This document shows positions 55,156-63,902 of a stretch of 64,000 bases of DNA, piece by piece. Each line of letters begins with the position of its first letter. Positions within the stretch are counted from its first letter, which is position 1. The notes beneath the pieces were generated by a model. That model had not been told where the DNA came from. It was given only the letters and a program-made list of their open reading frames with translations, and made no database searches. This stretch comes from Pseudomonas sp. Bc-h (GTDB lineage: Bacteria > Pseudomonadota > Gammaproteobacteria > Pseudomonadales > Pseudomonadaceae): contig NZ_MUIN01000007.1 of NCBI RefSeq assembly GCF_002080045.1, positions 276,421 through 340,420 on the forward strand. Direction: 5' to 3'. Position numbers and translations under genes: made by a program.

Positions 55156-55695
55156 CTAACGCCCGTAGATAGGCGTAATAGTCGCTTTGCCCTGAACGTT
55201 AGCGTTGAGCATATAGCCCACCAGTGCGCCGCCGGCCTGGGCATCAAGCGGCAGCTTCTCCACTTTCAGCGCCCACACCGTGAACTGGTAGTGATGGGGC
55301 TTATCGCCGACTGGGGGGCACACGCCGCCAAATCCCGGTTGGCCATAGTCAGTCCGCCCCTGGACCGCCCCAGGTGGAAGGTGTCGCCCAGCATCGCTGG
55401 ACAGGCTTTTGGTTGACAGCGGGAGATTGACTACCGTCCAGTGCCACCACCCACTTCCCGTTGGAGCATCCGGGTCGTAGACCGTGACAGCAAAGCTCTT
55501 CGTACCTGACGGGGCGTTGCTCCAGGAAAGCTCGGGGGACGTGTTCTCCCCTTCACAACCGAAACCGTTGAATACCTCACGCCTGGTCAGCGGCCGATTG
55601 TCAGCAATATCTCGGCTGGTCAGGGAAAAGTCGGCAGCGTTGCCGGCCAGTGATACGCTCAAGCACAGGGCGAACGGGATTAGTTTGATCTTCAT
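55156..55695 (-). CDS. YbhB/YbcL-type PEBP protein, exported
   Basis: A 179-residue phosphatidylethanolamine-binding-protein (Raf kinase inhibitor-like) family member. A signal peptide (KIKLIPFALCLSVSLAGNA) directs it to the periplasm. The family signatures are present: ENTSPELSWSNAPSGTKSFA, DPDAPTGSGWWHWTVVNLP, and GGVCPPVGDKPHHYQFTVWAL. GAGG lies five bases before ATG 55695; the GTG just before it is unlikely. Its function in bacteria is not known. It is on the same strand as, and upstream of, the giant kinase with about 120 bases between. Confidence 0.87.
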   Translation of the reverse strand: MKIKLIPFALCLSVSLAGNAADFSLTSRDIADNRPLTRREVFNGFGCEGENTSPELSWSNAPSGTKSFAVTVYDPDAPTGSGWWHWTVVNLPLSTKSLSSDAGRHLPPGAVQGRTDYGQPGFGGVCPPVGDKPHHYQFTVWALKVEKLPLDAQAGGALVGYMLNANVQGKATITPIYGR

Positions 55696-55983
55696 CACGA
55701 CCTCGTTGGTGTGTTAACACCGGCTACGTTAAGTCGCGAAGAAGCGGCAGGCACTTATCCTGGAGAACATCCTTTTGATCTCTCAGCATGAGTTCTTACA
55801 GCCTGAGTTGCATTTAGTGCCCCCAAGGTATGAAGCAAACATACTCAAGTATTAACGGCGCAACGTGACCACCCGAATGATCGATTAGCGACCCCGGATC
55901 AATGCTGGAACACCTTCCTGAGGCCCCTGCTGGCTTCTGAATGATTGCGGGTTATTCCTCCCCGGAGCAGGCCATGCATGTTT

Positions 55984-56727
55984 TCAGCGCAAGGTATATC
56001 CGCCATCCACAACGATTTCCTGTCCGCAGATACTTCGAGCGCCATTGGAGAGTAGAAACATGACCACGTCCGCTACTGCTTGAGGCTCGAGAAATTTGCC
56101 GTCGAGCAAGCGACTGTTCACCATATTCGCCACTGCAGCGAGTTCCGAATCTCCCAGGCCTAACGAGTTCCAGATTGGCGTGGCGGTAGGTCCGGGCGAG
56201 ACCACATTGATTCTGATGTCCGCGGCCGCCAGCTCCACCGCCAGCGTACGCGCATGACTGATGAGCGCTGTTTTCGAAGCGATGTATCCAGCCAGCCCGG
56301 GAAACGCCAAACGTGACAAGAACGTCCCTATGAATACAACCGATGCCGGCTTCGCCAGCTGTGCCCTGAGTGAAGCCAACGTATTCAACGCACCGGCTCC
56401 ATTCACTGCCCAAAGTTGATCGAACGCAGCATTGTCCGTACCCGCTGCCAACATGGCCACACCTGCGTTTGGCACTACAAAATCCACAGGCGCGATACCT
56501 TTTGCATAGTCACTTAGGCGGTTTAGATCAGCGGCGTGCGTGACGTCCCCAGTCAGCCAATGCAACTGATCCGCATACACGTCGCGCAGCGTATCAAGCC
56601 CTCCTGAGTGCCGCGCCATCGCTATCACGGACGAGCCTGCAGCAAGCAAGCTTTCGGTGAGTGCCAGACCGATTCCAGAGCTGGCGCCAGTGACCACAGC
56701 CAAGCGGTTGTTGAACTCATTATTCAT
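55984..56727 (-). CDS. Short-chain dehydrogenase/reductase
   Basis: A 247-residue classical SDR. The cofactor motif is VVTGASSGIG, the structural motif VPNAGVAML, and the active-site pair YIASK. The catalytic Ser position lies in VFIGTFLS, where Thr or Ser may replace the usual Ser. It ends GQEIVVDGGYTLR, typical of the family. It would reduce or oxidise an alcohol with NAD(P). An identifiable operon partner is absent. Confidence 0.88.
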   Translation of the reverse strand: MNNEFNNRLAVVTGASSGIGLALTESLLAAGSSVIAMARHSGGLDTLRDVYADQLHWLTGDVTHAADLNRLSDYAKGIAPVDFVVPNAGVAMLAAGTDNAAFDQLWAVNGAGALNTLASLRAQLAKPASVVFIGTFLSRLAFPGLAGYIASKTALISHARTLAVELAAADIRINVVSPGPTATPIWNSLGLGDSELAAVANMVNSRLLDGKFLEPQAVADVVMFLLSNGARSICGQEIVVDGGYTLR

Positions 56728-57324
56728 CTTGCTTCCTTAATGCCGTTGGTTGGGACGTATCGCTGCCTACGCTTAACAGAAACCGTGCCACAGATAAATG
56801 TGCCTATAATTCAATAAGTTAAAACTACAATAGTCATATTGACACGCATTTCTTTGCAGTCGTAATGACAATCAAGAGTCGCTTTGACTGATGGCCCTGA
56901 GCCTGCCATGACGGTTTGAGAGGCGCTAACAGGGTTGTGATCCCATCATTCCCATGGCGTGAAAAGCGCGTTACTTGTCATTGCCGCCTATTTGGAAGTT
57001 TGAAATATTGAACCTTGGCAGAAGTCAGGGAATTCTCGTCATATCCCGTAGACGAAGGGGTTTTAAAGTCGAGGCCCCTGTACCCAAGTCTGCCACTGGA
57101 AAGACTGGCGAACCGCGTCAGGGGCGATGCAGCATCTGTAAAGGCGGATGCTCGTCCCTCGCAGGACAGTTGCAGAGTGGGTACCCATGGCGCAAACCCT
57201 GAAACCCACACACGTCAAATAACATATTTATACCCAAGTATTAATCAAGGATGAGCGGACAGGAGTTAGGGTATGAAAAGGGACAGTCTGCGGACTTGAG
57301 CATTATCATCGGAAGGCACCCAAA
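56728..57324. other. Long divergent intergenic region
   Basis: About 600 bases between the divergent SDR and receiver genes. Open frames (for example 57015-57254) have no family pattern and non-typical codon use. The part from 57210 to 57320 is AT-rich (CATATTTATACCCAAGTATT) and may hold the promoter of the receiver gene. No repeat or RNA gene recognised. Confidence 0.5.
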
Positions 57325-57714
57325 TTGGTCACCCGCCCAGCAATAGCAATTATCGATGACGATGACAACGTTCGAACATCTCTGGACAGCCTGCTGCGGT
57401 CATATGGTTACTCCGTACACCTGTATGACGACGCGGAAAGTTTTCTCGCTTCACCCATGGCGACTTCCATGGATTGCCTGGTGTCCGATATCCAGATGCC
57501 GGGGATGAACGGGTTGCAGATGTATCAACACCTGCTGATGCAGGGGTATCACATTCCCGTGGTTTTTATTACCGCTTCTGCCGATGAGGCTCCACGTCTT
57601 GCCGCCGCCAGACTTGGGGCATGTTGTTACTTATCCAAACCCTTTGATGGACAAAGCCTTATCAACTGTCTAGACATAGCGCTCACGCCCCGATTCTTTG
57701 GCCCGGACGTTTAG
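57325..57714 (+). CDS. Single-domain response regulator
   Basis: A 129-residue receiver with no output domain. The acidic pocket is IIDDDDNV, the phospho-acceptor Asp is in CLVSDIQMPGMNG (about residue 54), the switch Thr/Ser is in VFITASADE and the Lys is in LSKPFDG. The pattern is closest to FixJ-type receivers. The start is TTG 57325, supported by GGAAGG eight bases before it; no ATG is available. It may act in a phosphorelay with the giant histidine kinase encoded about 2.3 kb away. Confidence 0.85.
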   Translation: MVTRPAIAIIDDDDNVRTSLDSLLRSYGYSVHLYDDAESFLASPMATSMDCLVSDIQMPGMNGLQMYQHLLMQGYHIPVVFITASADEAPRLAAARLGACCYLSKPFDGQSLINCLDIALTPRFFGPDV

Positions 57715-57877
57715 TGTTCATATATACCCCCCCAAAAACATACCAACGTACTATCGCGCCATACGAAAAAACTAACGAGCACACCGTTATTACGTTTGAT
57801 CACGCCCATTGATGCACCAATACTATTCGGCACAGAAACATCACCACCGAATATTCAATTTAGCTGCAGGTTCAAAC

Positions 57878-58135
57878 ATGAAAATATTACCTTTGATTTT
57901 CTTCATGGCCGTTTCGGTAGTGCGTGGCGCATTTGCTGCCACTGGCGCGGCAGTAGAGGGAAACATGCAAACCGTGAGTATCAGTGTCCTCCGTATCCAC
58001 CGCGATCACGTTTGCGAGAGTGCTGAACATACAGACTCGGATCGTATCGTCGATCATCGCCTTGCTGACATCGGGATGTGGCAATTCTCGACCGCGCACT
58101 TTTCAAAAACCCGACGTTCGTGCAGCATGCGCTGA
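57878..58135 (+). CDS. Possible small exported protein
   Basis: An 85-residue frame with a good signal peptide (MKILPLIFFMAVSVVRGAFA, then ATGAAVEGNMQTVSI). The later part (HRDHVCESAEHTDSDRIVDH) has no recognised family, and the end (STAHFSKTRRSCSMR) looks out of frame, so the gene may be frameshifted near 58000-58090. CTGCAGGTTCAAAC precedes the ATG, a weak ribosome-binding site. Confidence 0.4.
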   Translation: MKILPLIFFMAVSVVRGAFAATGAAVEGNMQTVSISVLRIHRDHVCESAEHTDSDRIVDHRLADIGMWQFSTAHFSKTRRSCSMR

Positions 58136-58207
58136 CGTTCAAGCAGGGGCTAAGCGTCAGTCCAGTCGCTGTCGACGCTAACACAACACATGGATGCGAG
58201 ACGGGAA

Positions 58208-58939
58208 ATGAAGCTGATCGCTGCGCAGATCCTCCCTGTGCCGGGGGAATACGAAGAAAACATCGCCAAACACGTTGATCTCATCCATATGGCCGCCGGC
58301 CAAGGTGCCAATCTCGTGCTCTTTCCCGAGCTTTCCCTCACCGGTTATCAACCGGGGCTCGCTGAGGCCTTGGCGGTGGATCCGAGTGATAGCCGTCTCG
58401 ATGAGTTCCAGAGACTGAGCGACCGGTATGGAATGCTCATCGCTGTTGGTGCGCCCACCCGGGGGGCTAAAGGCACCGAGATCAGCATGATCAGTTTCCA
58501 GCCCGGGCTGGAGCGCACGAGCTATTCAAAACAGTATCTGCACGCCGAGGAATTACCTTTTTTCACTCCGGGCACCCGAAGACTCGTATTGAGGCAGGCA
58601 GATGTTGTCCTCGCCCCTGCCATTTGCTACGAATCACTGCAACCACGCCACGCTGAAGAAGCGGCAGAGTCTGGCGCTCAGGTGTATCTGGCAAGCGTGG
58701 CAAAGTCTGAGCGAGGTACTGCATCGGCCAACCGTCATTATCCGATGATTGCTAAAAAGCATTCCATGACTGTGGTAATGGCGAACTGTGTAGGTCCCGC
58801 CGATGACTTTGTAGCAGCAGGTTGTTCTGCCGTCTGGAACAGTCAAGGTGAAAGGGTTTGCAGTGCCGATGCTGTTCAAGAAGCGTTAGTCGCATATGAC
58901 ATAAAGACTGGAGACGCGAGCATTATCAAACTCGCGTGA
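58208..58939 (+). CDS. Nitrilase-superfamily carbon-nitrogen hydrolase
   Basis: A 243-residue hydrolase of the nitrilase superfamily. The Glu-Lys-Cys triad is visible: Glu in LFPELSLTGY, Lys in SKQYLH (about residue 118) and Cys in PAICYES (about residue 145). Such enzymes cut amides, nitriles or carbamoyl groups. ATG 58208 (MKLIAAQI) fits the family start; ATG 58190 is also in frame. It is transcribed toward the nucleotide cluster on the other strand, with a hairpin between. Whether the two are linked in function is not shown. Confidence 0.87.
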   Translation: MKLIAAQILPVPGEYEENIAKHVDLIHMAAGQGANLVLFPELSLTGYQPGLAEALAVDPSDSRLDEFQRLSDRYGMLIAVGAPTRGAKGTEISMISFQPGLERTSYSKQYLHAEELPFFTPGTRRLVLRQADVVLAPAICYESLQPRHAEEAAESGAQVYLASVAKSERGTASANRHYPMIAKKHSMTVVMANCVGPADDFVAAGCSAVWNSQGERVCSADAVQEALVAYDIKTGDASIIKLA

Positions 58940-58969
58940 AAGCCGCTCGTGCTCTGCCCCGCTTCGAGC

Positions 58970-59003
58970 ATGACCCGCTGCGTTGCATTTTGCAGCGGGT
59001 CAT
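58970..59003. terminator. Hairpin between convergent genes
   Basis: ATGACCCGCTGC and GCAGCGGGTCAT form a perfect 12-base-pair stem with a ten-base loop. It lies between the nitrilase stop and the ProB-like stop, and may end transcription from both sides. No strong T-run on either side. Confidence 0.55.
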
Positions 59004-59068
59004 TACAGGCAGCCTTCCCATGGGCGGCACTGAGGTTCGCGGCAGGAGGACCGCCCCGGCGCGCTCTG

Positions 59069-60187
59069 TCAGAGCACCGGGCAGGTCACCCGGTTTTCAT
59101 GGCTGATGATGTCCGGTTCGGCGACATACCCGATTTGCCGGGGGAACGCCTCGACGAACTGACCGCGCAATTTCTGGATTTCCTGAGAACTGTAATTGAC
59201 CAGCCCTCGCGTCAGCTCGGCCCCGTCCGCGCCTCGGCATACCACCATGTCGCCGCGCTGAAACACACCTTCCACCCTCAGTATCATCAGCGCAGTAATG
59301 CCGCTCGCATCCGGAACGCCGTCGTTTGAACCGGTGATGATTTCCAGCACGCCGCGCATGGGCAGCTGATTGGCCAGCCAGCGGTCCCGCGAAGCCGTTG
59401 GGTGCGTGTCCGACGTGAGCAGTGTTCCCAGGCTTGCGCCACTGGCAATGGCGCCGAGGACGCCCGCCTCGCGCCCGTCTGCGATCACCGTGTGCGCACC
59501 CGAACGTGCGGCCAACCGTGCCGAGCGCAACCAGGAGCGCACGTCGAAGCCAAAGCGTTCAGTCATCTCGTGAGCACAACGATCCAGGGCGGAGTCAGCT
59601 GCCGGTGCCTGATCGATGAAGGCGTCGGCCTGATCGAGGTCAAGGATCGAATCCGGCATCACAAGCCCCTTCACCTCGGTCAGCAGGACATACACATCAG
59701 CCTGAACCAGATTGACCACCAGCGCACCAAGACTGCCGGTGTCGCCCGCACGAATACCATGGCTGGCGACAGTGCCATTCTCACTGACCACCGACACCAC
59801 GTCCTTTCCAAGTAGCACCTGCAGCGTGCTGCGGGCGTTCAGATAGTGTTTGCGATGGGACAGATCATCCTGGGTCAGGAGGATCTGCGCAGACTGCAAC
59901 CCATACGCAGCCAGACCCTGCGCCCATGCATTGGTGAGTTTGATCTGACCGATGGCAGCCAGCGCCTGCGCTTCGTGCAACGGCACGATGTCGCCGTCGG
60001 CCGGGCTTGCGCAAGCGGCGGTCGCACCGGCTGACACCATGACCACTTCGATGCCCTGTTGGTGCAGCGTCGCCACCTCAGCCGCCAGCCGGTGTATTGC
60101 GTCAATGTTCAAGCCGCCAGCTGCAGCGATCAGACGACTCTCGACATGGATGACCCAACGCTTTGTGGTCGTTATCGCTTCTCGCAT
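59069..60187 (-). CDS. Divergent ProB-like kinase with PUA domain
   Basis: A 372-residue protein with the layout of glutamate 5-kinase: an amino-acid-kinase domain (about 1-255) and a C-terminal PUA domain (GVLEIITGSNDGVPDASGIT onward). Several catalytic features of ProB are changed: the first strand reads WVIHVESRLI where VVKIGSS is expected, so the phosphate-binding Lys is missing; VSAGATAAC replaces VSSGAIAAG; VSENGTV replaces NEND; and the GTGGMxTK loop is absent (FGFDVRSWLRSARLAA). The motif AGDTGSLGALVV and LLTEVKGLV are kept. It is therefore unlikely to be a normal proline-pathway kinase. GAGGTGAG precedes the ATG. It is the last gene of the operon. Confidence 0.78.
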   Translation of the reverse strand: MREAITTTKRWVIHVESRLIAAAGGLNIDAIHRLAAEVATLHQQGIEVVMVSAGATAACASPADGDIVPLHEAQALAAIGQIKLTNAWAQGLAAYGLQSAQILLTQDDLSHRKHYLNARSTLQVLLGKDVVSVVSENGTVASHGIRAGDTGSLGALVVNLVQADVYVLLTEVKGLVMPDSILDLDQADAFIDQAPAADSALDRCAHEMTERFGFDVRSWLRSARLAARSGAHTVIADGREAGVLGAIASGASLGTLLTSDTHPTASRDRWLANQLPMRGVLEIITGSNDGVPDASGITALMILRVEGVFQRGDMVVCRGADGAELTRGLVNYSSQEIQKLRGQFVEAFPRQIGYVAEPDIISHENRVTCPVL

Positions 60188-60235
60188 GTTCTCACCTCGG
60201 TTCTTGCCCGCACCCCGGTCTATTCCGGGCACAGG

Positions 60236-62281
60236 TCACGGCAATCGCGTGATCTTCACGCCATCGCTCATCTGTGCCAGCACGCTGGCGGATTCAAGGT
60301 CTGCACTGTTGGAGCCGTGAATCACATACAGACACTGCCCTTGTGTCACGCGATCTCCCTGCCCGACCTTGAGGTCGATGCCGGCGGATTTATCGGCCGG
60401 AGCACCGGCGCGTCGGGCGATCTCGCCGATGCGCCACCCGTCCAGCTCGCTCACTTGCCCTTCGGCCGTCGCGCACACCGAGTACGTCAGCGCGCCCGGC
60501 AGCACGGCTGTTCTTCTGCCTTGCGCGTCGATGATTCGCTCGAATGCGTCATGCGCTTCGCCGCTTGCCAACAATTTTTCGGCCAATCGGCTACCGGCTT
60601 CCACGCTGCCGACCGCAGGGTCCCAGGCCAGGATCTGTCCCGCAAAAAACACCGCCTTGTCGCGCAGGTCCTGGGGTGCCGTCGGATCGTTTGCCAGTAC
60701 CGCGAGCACGTCGCGCACTTCGAGCGACGGGCCGATACCGCGGCCAATCGGACGGCTGCCGTCGGTGGCAAAGGCGACCACCGTCAGCCCCAGACCCGCC
60801 CCGACGCGCTCGAACAAATCCCCCAGCTCCCGAGCCTGCGCCTGGGTCTTGAGTTTGGTGCGCGGGCCGTAAGGAAGATCGACGACCACATGGGTCGAGC
60901 CGGCCGTGAGCTTCTTGGACAGGATGGATGCAACCGACCAGCGATTGGAATCCAGCCCGAGCGGACGGGTGATCGCGTTCATGACATCGTCGACGACGGA
61001 ATGATTGAGGCGGCCATTCCAGGCAATGCACGCGCCCGCCTGGTCCACGCAGCGCTGCACATCCGCGGTGGTCAGGTCCACCCGCGCCACCGACTCCATG
61101 GCATCTGCCGTGCCCGCTGCAGAGGTAATCGCGCGCGATGAGGTCTTGGGCATTGCCATGCCGTGGGCGGCAACGATCGGCACCACCAGCAGGGTGATAC
61201 GGCTACCCGGAACGCCGCCCATCGAGTGCTTGTCGACCACGATGGGGCGATCCCACTTCATGGTGGGTGTGAAACGACTGCGTACCCGAGCCAGAGCGAT
61301 GACCTCGGCGTCGGACAGGCTACGCGTGGCGCTGACCAGAAACGCACTGATTTCACCGTCCGTGTACCGCCCTTCGATGATGTCGCGCAGCAGCATTTCG
61401 TACTCGGCTTCGCCCAGTTCATGACCCTGAACCTTCTGGATCAATGCCTGCCGGCTGGCCGGCGACGGCGTGCGGCGTAAAGCGATCTCGGCGCCTTCGG
61501 CCACGCCCCAGTGCACGAACGCCTCCTCGCTCAGGCCGATCTCATCGGGCGCAAGTAACGCAGCCGAATCCAGACCATGAATCTGCACGCTCAGGGACGT
61601 GCCCTCGGCCAGCAGGTCCACCTTCGAACCGCCGAGATAATCGGCCACCGACAGGACAGCACCGGCTGTGGGCAAATACGCCACCCGCTCAAGTCCCGTG
61701 GACACCGGCACTCGACGTAATCGCACGCGTTGAGTGGCATTGGCCAGTGCATGAATAAACGCGTTGATGCCCTGCTCCAGCGCACCGTCGTTGTTGACGC
61801 GGATGGTCTCGATATCCACTGGCAGCGGCTCGACCTGGCGCATGACTCGCGCCCGCGCCTCAAGCGCTGTTTCCCGGCCGCGTGCCAGAATCCGTGCCGC
61901 GAGCACGTCGGTCGAGGCCGTCACCTCCACCACGATCAGCCTGGGGACCTCGCCTGCCAGCTGGCGGATCATCTTGCGCGAACCATTGGCGATAACATTG
62001 CAGCCATCGCTTAACGCTGCGAGCAGATCGACTGGCAAACCATAGGACAGGCCGTGAGCGTCCCAGGTGATCAGGAACTCTCCTGCGCTCACGGACGATC
62101 TGAATTGAGCCTCGGTTACGCCGTTGTGATCCTCGCCCGGAGCGCCCGTGGGGCGCGTGATCGTACGGCGAGCGAACACATACCGACCGGTGTCACCGAG
62201 GTGGGCGCGGGCGCCTTCGATCAACGAATCCTTACCGGCGCCACTGGGGCCGACAACAAAGAAGAAGATGCCCTGCGCCAT
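60236..62281 (-). CDS. PhnN-AMP/thymidine phosphorylase fusion
   Basis: A 681-residue fusion. Residues 1-183 are PhnN-like ribose 1,5-bisphosphate phosphokinase: P-loop [10 protein letters not shown] (11-20), [25 protein letters not shown] and ILARGRE. PhnN makes PRPP from ribose 1,5-bisphosphate and ATP. Residues about 185-681 are a long-form thymidine/AMP phosphorylase (family of archaeal AMP phosphorylase): phosphate/nucleoside motifs [14 protein letters not shown] (about 350), [34 protein letters not shown] and [13 protein letters not shown]. If it acts on nucleoside monophosphates, one half makes ribose 1,5-bisphosphate and the other converts it to PRPP. The ATG is 62281, five bases after nadC. 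The frame runs further upstream in nadC's shadow. The fusion is in one clean frame. Confidence 0.87.
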   Translation of the reverse strand: MAQGIFFFVVGPSGAGKDSLIEGARAHLGDTGRYVFARRTITRPTGAPGEDHNGVTEAQFRSSVSAGEFLITWDAHGLSYGLPVDLLAALSDGCNVIANGSRKMIRQLAGEVPRLIVVEVTASTDVLAARILARGRETALEARARVMRQVEPLPVDIETIRVNNDGALEQGINAFIHALANATQRVRLRRVPVSTGLERVAYLPTAGAVLSVADYLGGSKVDLLAEGTSLSVQIHGLDSAALLAPDEIGLSEEAFVHWGVAEGAEIALRRTPSPASRQALIQKVQGHELGEAEYEMLLRDIIEGRYTDGEISAFLVSATRSLSDAEVIALARVRSRFTPTMKWDRPIVVDKHSMGGVPGSRITLLVVPIVAAHGMAMPKTSSRAITSAAGTADAMESVARVDLTTADVQRCVDQAGACIAWNGRLNHSVVDDVMNAITRPLGLDSNRWSVASILSKKLTAGSTHVVVDLPYGPRTKLKTQAQARELGDLFERVGAGLGLTVVAFATDGSRPIGRGIGPSLEVRDVLAVLANDPTAPQDLRDKAVFFAGQILAWDPAVGSVEAGSRLAEKLLASGEAHDAFERIIDAQGRRTAVLPGALTYSVCATAEGQVSELDGWRIGEIARRAGAPADKSAGIDLKVGQGDRVTQGQCLYVIHGSNSADLESASVLAQMSDGVKITRLP

Positions 62282-62286
62282 GTGCC

Positions 62287-63123
62287 TTACTCCGCTTCGT
62301 CCAGGCCGATGTCTACACACACCGCCGCCTGGTTGAGTTTGCTGGTGGAGATGTAGTCGACGCCGGTCCTGGAGATGGCGCCAATGGTAGACAGGTTGAT
62401 ACCGCCCGAGGCTTCCAGTTTGGTACGCCCGTTGACCATCTTCACGGCCTCCGTCATGTCCACCACGCTCATGTTGTCGAGCATGATCACATCGACATTG
62501 GCCTCCAGCGCCTCGGCCACCTGGGTCAGGCTGTCGCATTCGACTTCGAGCTTGGTCAGCACGGGCAGTTGGCGACGGGCACGCTGGACGGCCTGAGTGA
62601 TACCACCGCAGACGGCGATGTGGTTGTCCTTGATCATCACGCCGTTGTCCAGCCCGAGACGATGGTTCAGACCGCCGCCACAGGTGACCGCGTGCTTCTC
62701 GAGCATGCGCAGGCCCGGCGTTGTCTTGCGGGTGTCGATCAGGCGAGCGTTGCTGCCCGCTACAGCGGCCACGTACTTGGCGGTTTCGTTGGCAATGCCG
62801 GACATGCGCTGCACGATGTTCAGTGCAGTGCGTTCGGCAGTCAGCACGCTGCGAGCGTTGCCCCGCACATCGATCATCACCGTGCCCGCTTCGATTTTCT
62901 GGCCGTCCTTGACGCGCACGATCACTTCCAGCGTCGGGTCGTAGCGCTTGAAGACCCGAGCGGCAATGTCGATACCGGACACGATCAGCGTCTCGCGGGC
63001 ATTCATGTAGAAAGCGCCGACCTCGTCCGCTTCGATCATCACCTGAGCGGTCAGATCGCAGTAACCGATGTCTTCGGCCAGCCAAAGGTCGATGAGGCGG
63101 TCAGTCTGGAATACGTCATACAT
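62287..63123 (-). CDS. NadC-type nicotinate-nucleotide pyrophosphorylase
   Basis: A 278-residue quinolinate phosphoribosyltransferase-family enzyme: quinolinate + PRPP gives nicotinate mononucleotide, CO2 and pyrophosphate. The key motifs are present: [14 protein letters not shown] [60 protein letters not shown] and KLEVECDSL with VIMLDNMS. It resembles both housekeeping NadC and ModD, so the acceptor acid could be another aromatic or heteroaromatic acid. AGGGGTAACCACG precedes the ATG. It is embedded in an operon with permeases and a PRPP-making enzyme rather than with nadAB. Probably a paralogue of the housekeeping gene, which I cannot see here. Confidence 0.87.
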   Translation of the reverse strand: MYDVFQTDRLIDLWLAEDIGYCDLTAQVMIEADEVGAFYMNARETLIVSGIDIAARVFKRYDPTLEVIVRVKDGQKIEAGTVMIDVRGNARSVLTAERTALNIVQRMSGIANETAKYVAAVAGSNARLIDTRKTTPGLRMLEKHAVTCGGGLNHRLGLDNGVMIKDNHIAVCGGITQAVQRARRQLPVLTKLEVECDSLTQVAEALEANVDVIMLDNMSVVDMTEAVKMVNGRTKLEASGGINLSTIGAISRTGVDYISTSKLNQAAVCVDIGLDEAE

Positions 63124-63165
63124 CGTGGTTACCCCTATGTGTGGATACAGTTCGGTGAACGTCGG

Positions 63166-63897
63166 TTATCGGTGCTGCAATTTCTTGTCGAGCATCAGCA
63201 TCAGGCTGTTACAGGTGACGGCAATGAGCGTGAGCAACAGCGCCACGGCCATGATCGTCGGGATATCGCCAAGGCCCATCGCATTGACGGCCATGTAGCC
63301 CAGGCCGCGTTGCGAGGCGAACATCTCGCCGATCAACACACCCAGCAGCGTCAGTGCGAACCCCAGCCTTACGCCTGCCACGACTTCTGGCAGGATCGCC
63401 GGCAGCAGCACATGGAACAGCGATTGAAGCGGCGTCAGGCGCAACGTCCCGGCGGTGCGCAAATACACAGGGCGCATCTGGCGGATGGCATTCATGGTGA
63501 ACAGCAGAATCGGGATCAGGCCGTGCATCACGCCGAACGCCACTTTCGAGGAGAGTCCAAGGCCAAAACACAGCAGCACCAGCGGGTACAGCGTGACCTT
63601 GGGGATGGCGTACAGGTTGAGCAGTATCGGCTCGGCCACCGCGCCCGCCAGGCGATTTACACCCAGTAAGACGCCCAGGACGATGCCGCCGATCAGTGCC
63701 AGGCTCATGGCATAGGCGAAGGCTTTGGCGGTTTCACCGACGTTGGCCCACAGTTCGGCCGTGCCCATCATCGACACCAGATGAGTGAGGGTCATCCACG
63801 GTGATGTCAGTGCTCCGGCACCGATCGCCAGATGCAACAGTTGCCACGCCGCGATCAGCGCGACCACCAGTAAAAACGTCGGAAGAATTCTCTGCAT
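63166..63897 (-). CDS. ABC transporter permease (SsuC/ThiX type)
   Basis: A 243-residue inner-membrane permease with about six segments, of the nitrate/sulfonate/taurine/pyrimidine-precursor group. The coupling-loop region is RTAGTLRLTPLQSLFHVLLP and the following text VVAGVRLGFALTLLGVLIGEM is typical. The open frame allows GTG 63906, overlapping the upstream permease; ATG 63897 is chosen. It is 42 bases before nadC. With the next partial gene it forms a two-permease importer; the ATPase and binding protein should lie beyond the window. Confidence 0.88.
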   Translation of the reverse strand: MQRILPTFLLVVALIAAWQLLHLAIGAGALTSPWMTLTHLVSMMGTAELWANVGETAKAFAYAMSLALIGGIVLGVLLGVNRLAGAVAEPILLNLYAIPKVTLYPLVLLCFGLGLSSKVAFGVMHGLIPILLFTMNAIRQMRPVYLRTAGTLRLTPLQSLFHVLLPAILPEVVAGVRLGFALTLLGVLIGEMFASQRGLGYMAVNAMGLGDIPTIMAVALLLTLIAVTCNSLMLMLDKKLQHR

Positions 63898-63902
63898 GGC
63901 AG

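Noticed and set aside
57015..57254. 79-residue frame in the SDR-receiver gap
   Set aside because: Atypical codon use and no recognisable domain; opposite-strand frame equally long.
62282..63085. N-terminal 268 residues of the long frame that contains the PhnN fusion
   Set aside because: This part is the out-of-frame reading of nadC. The real start is ATG 62281, where the PhnN text begins.
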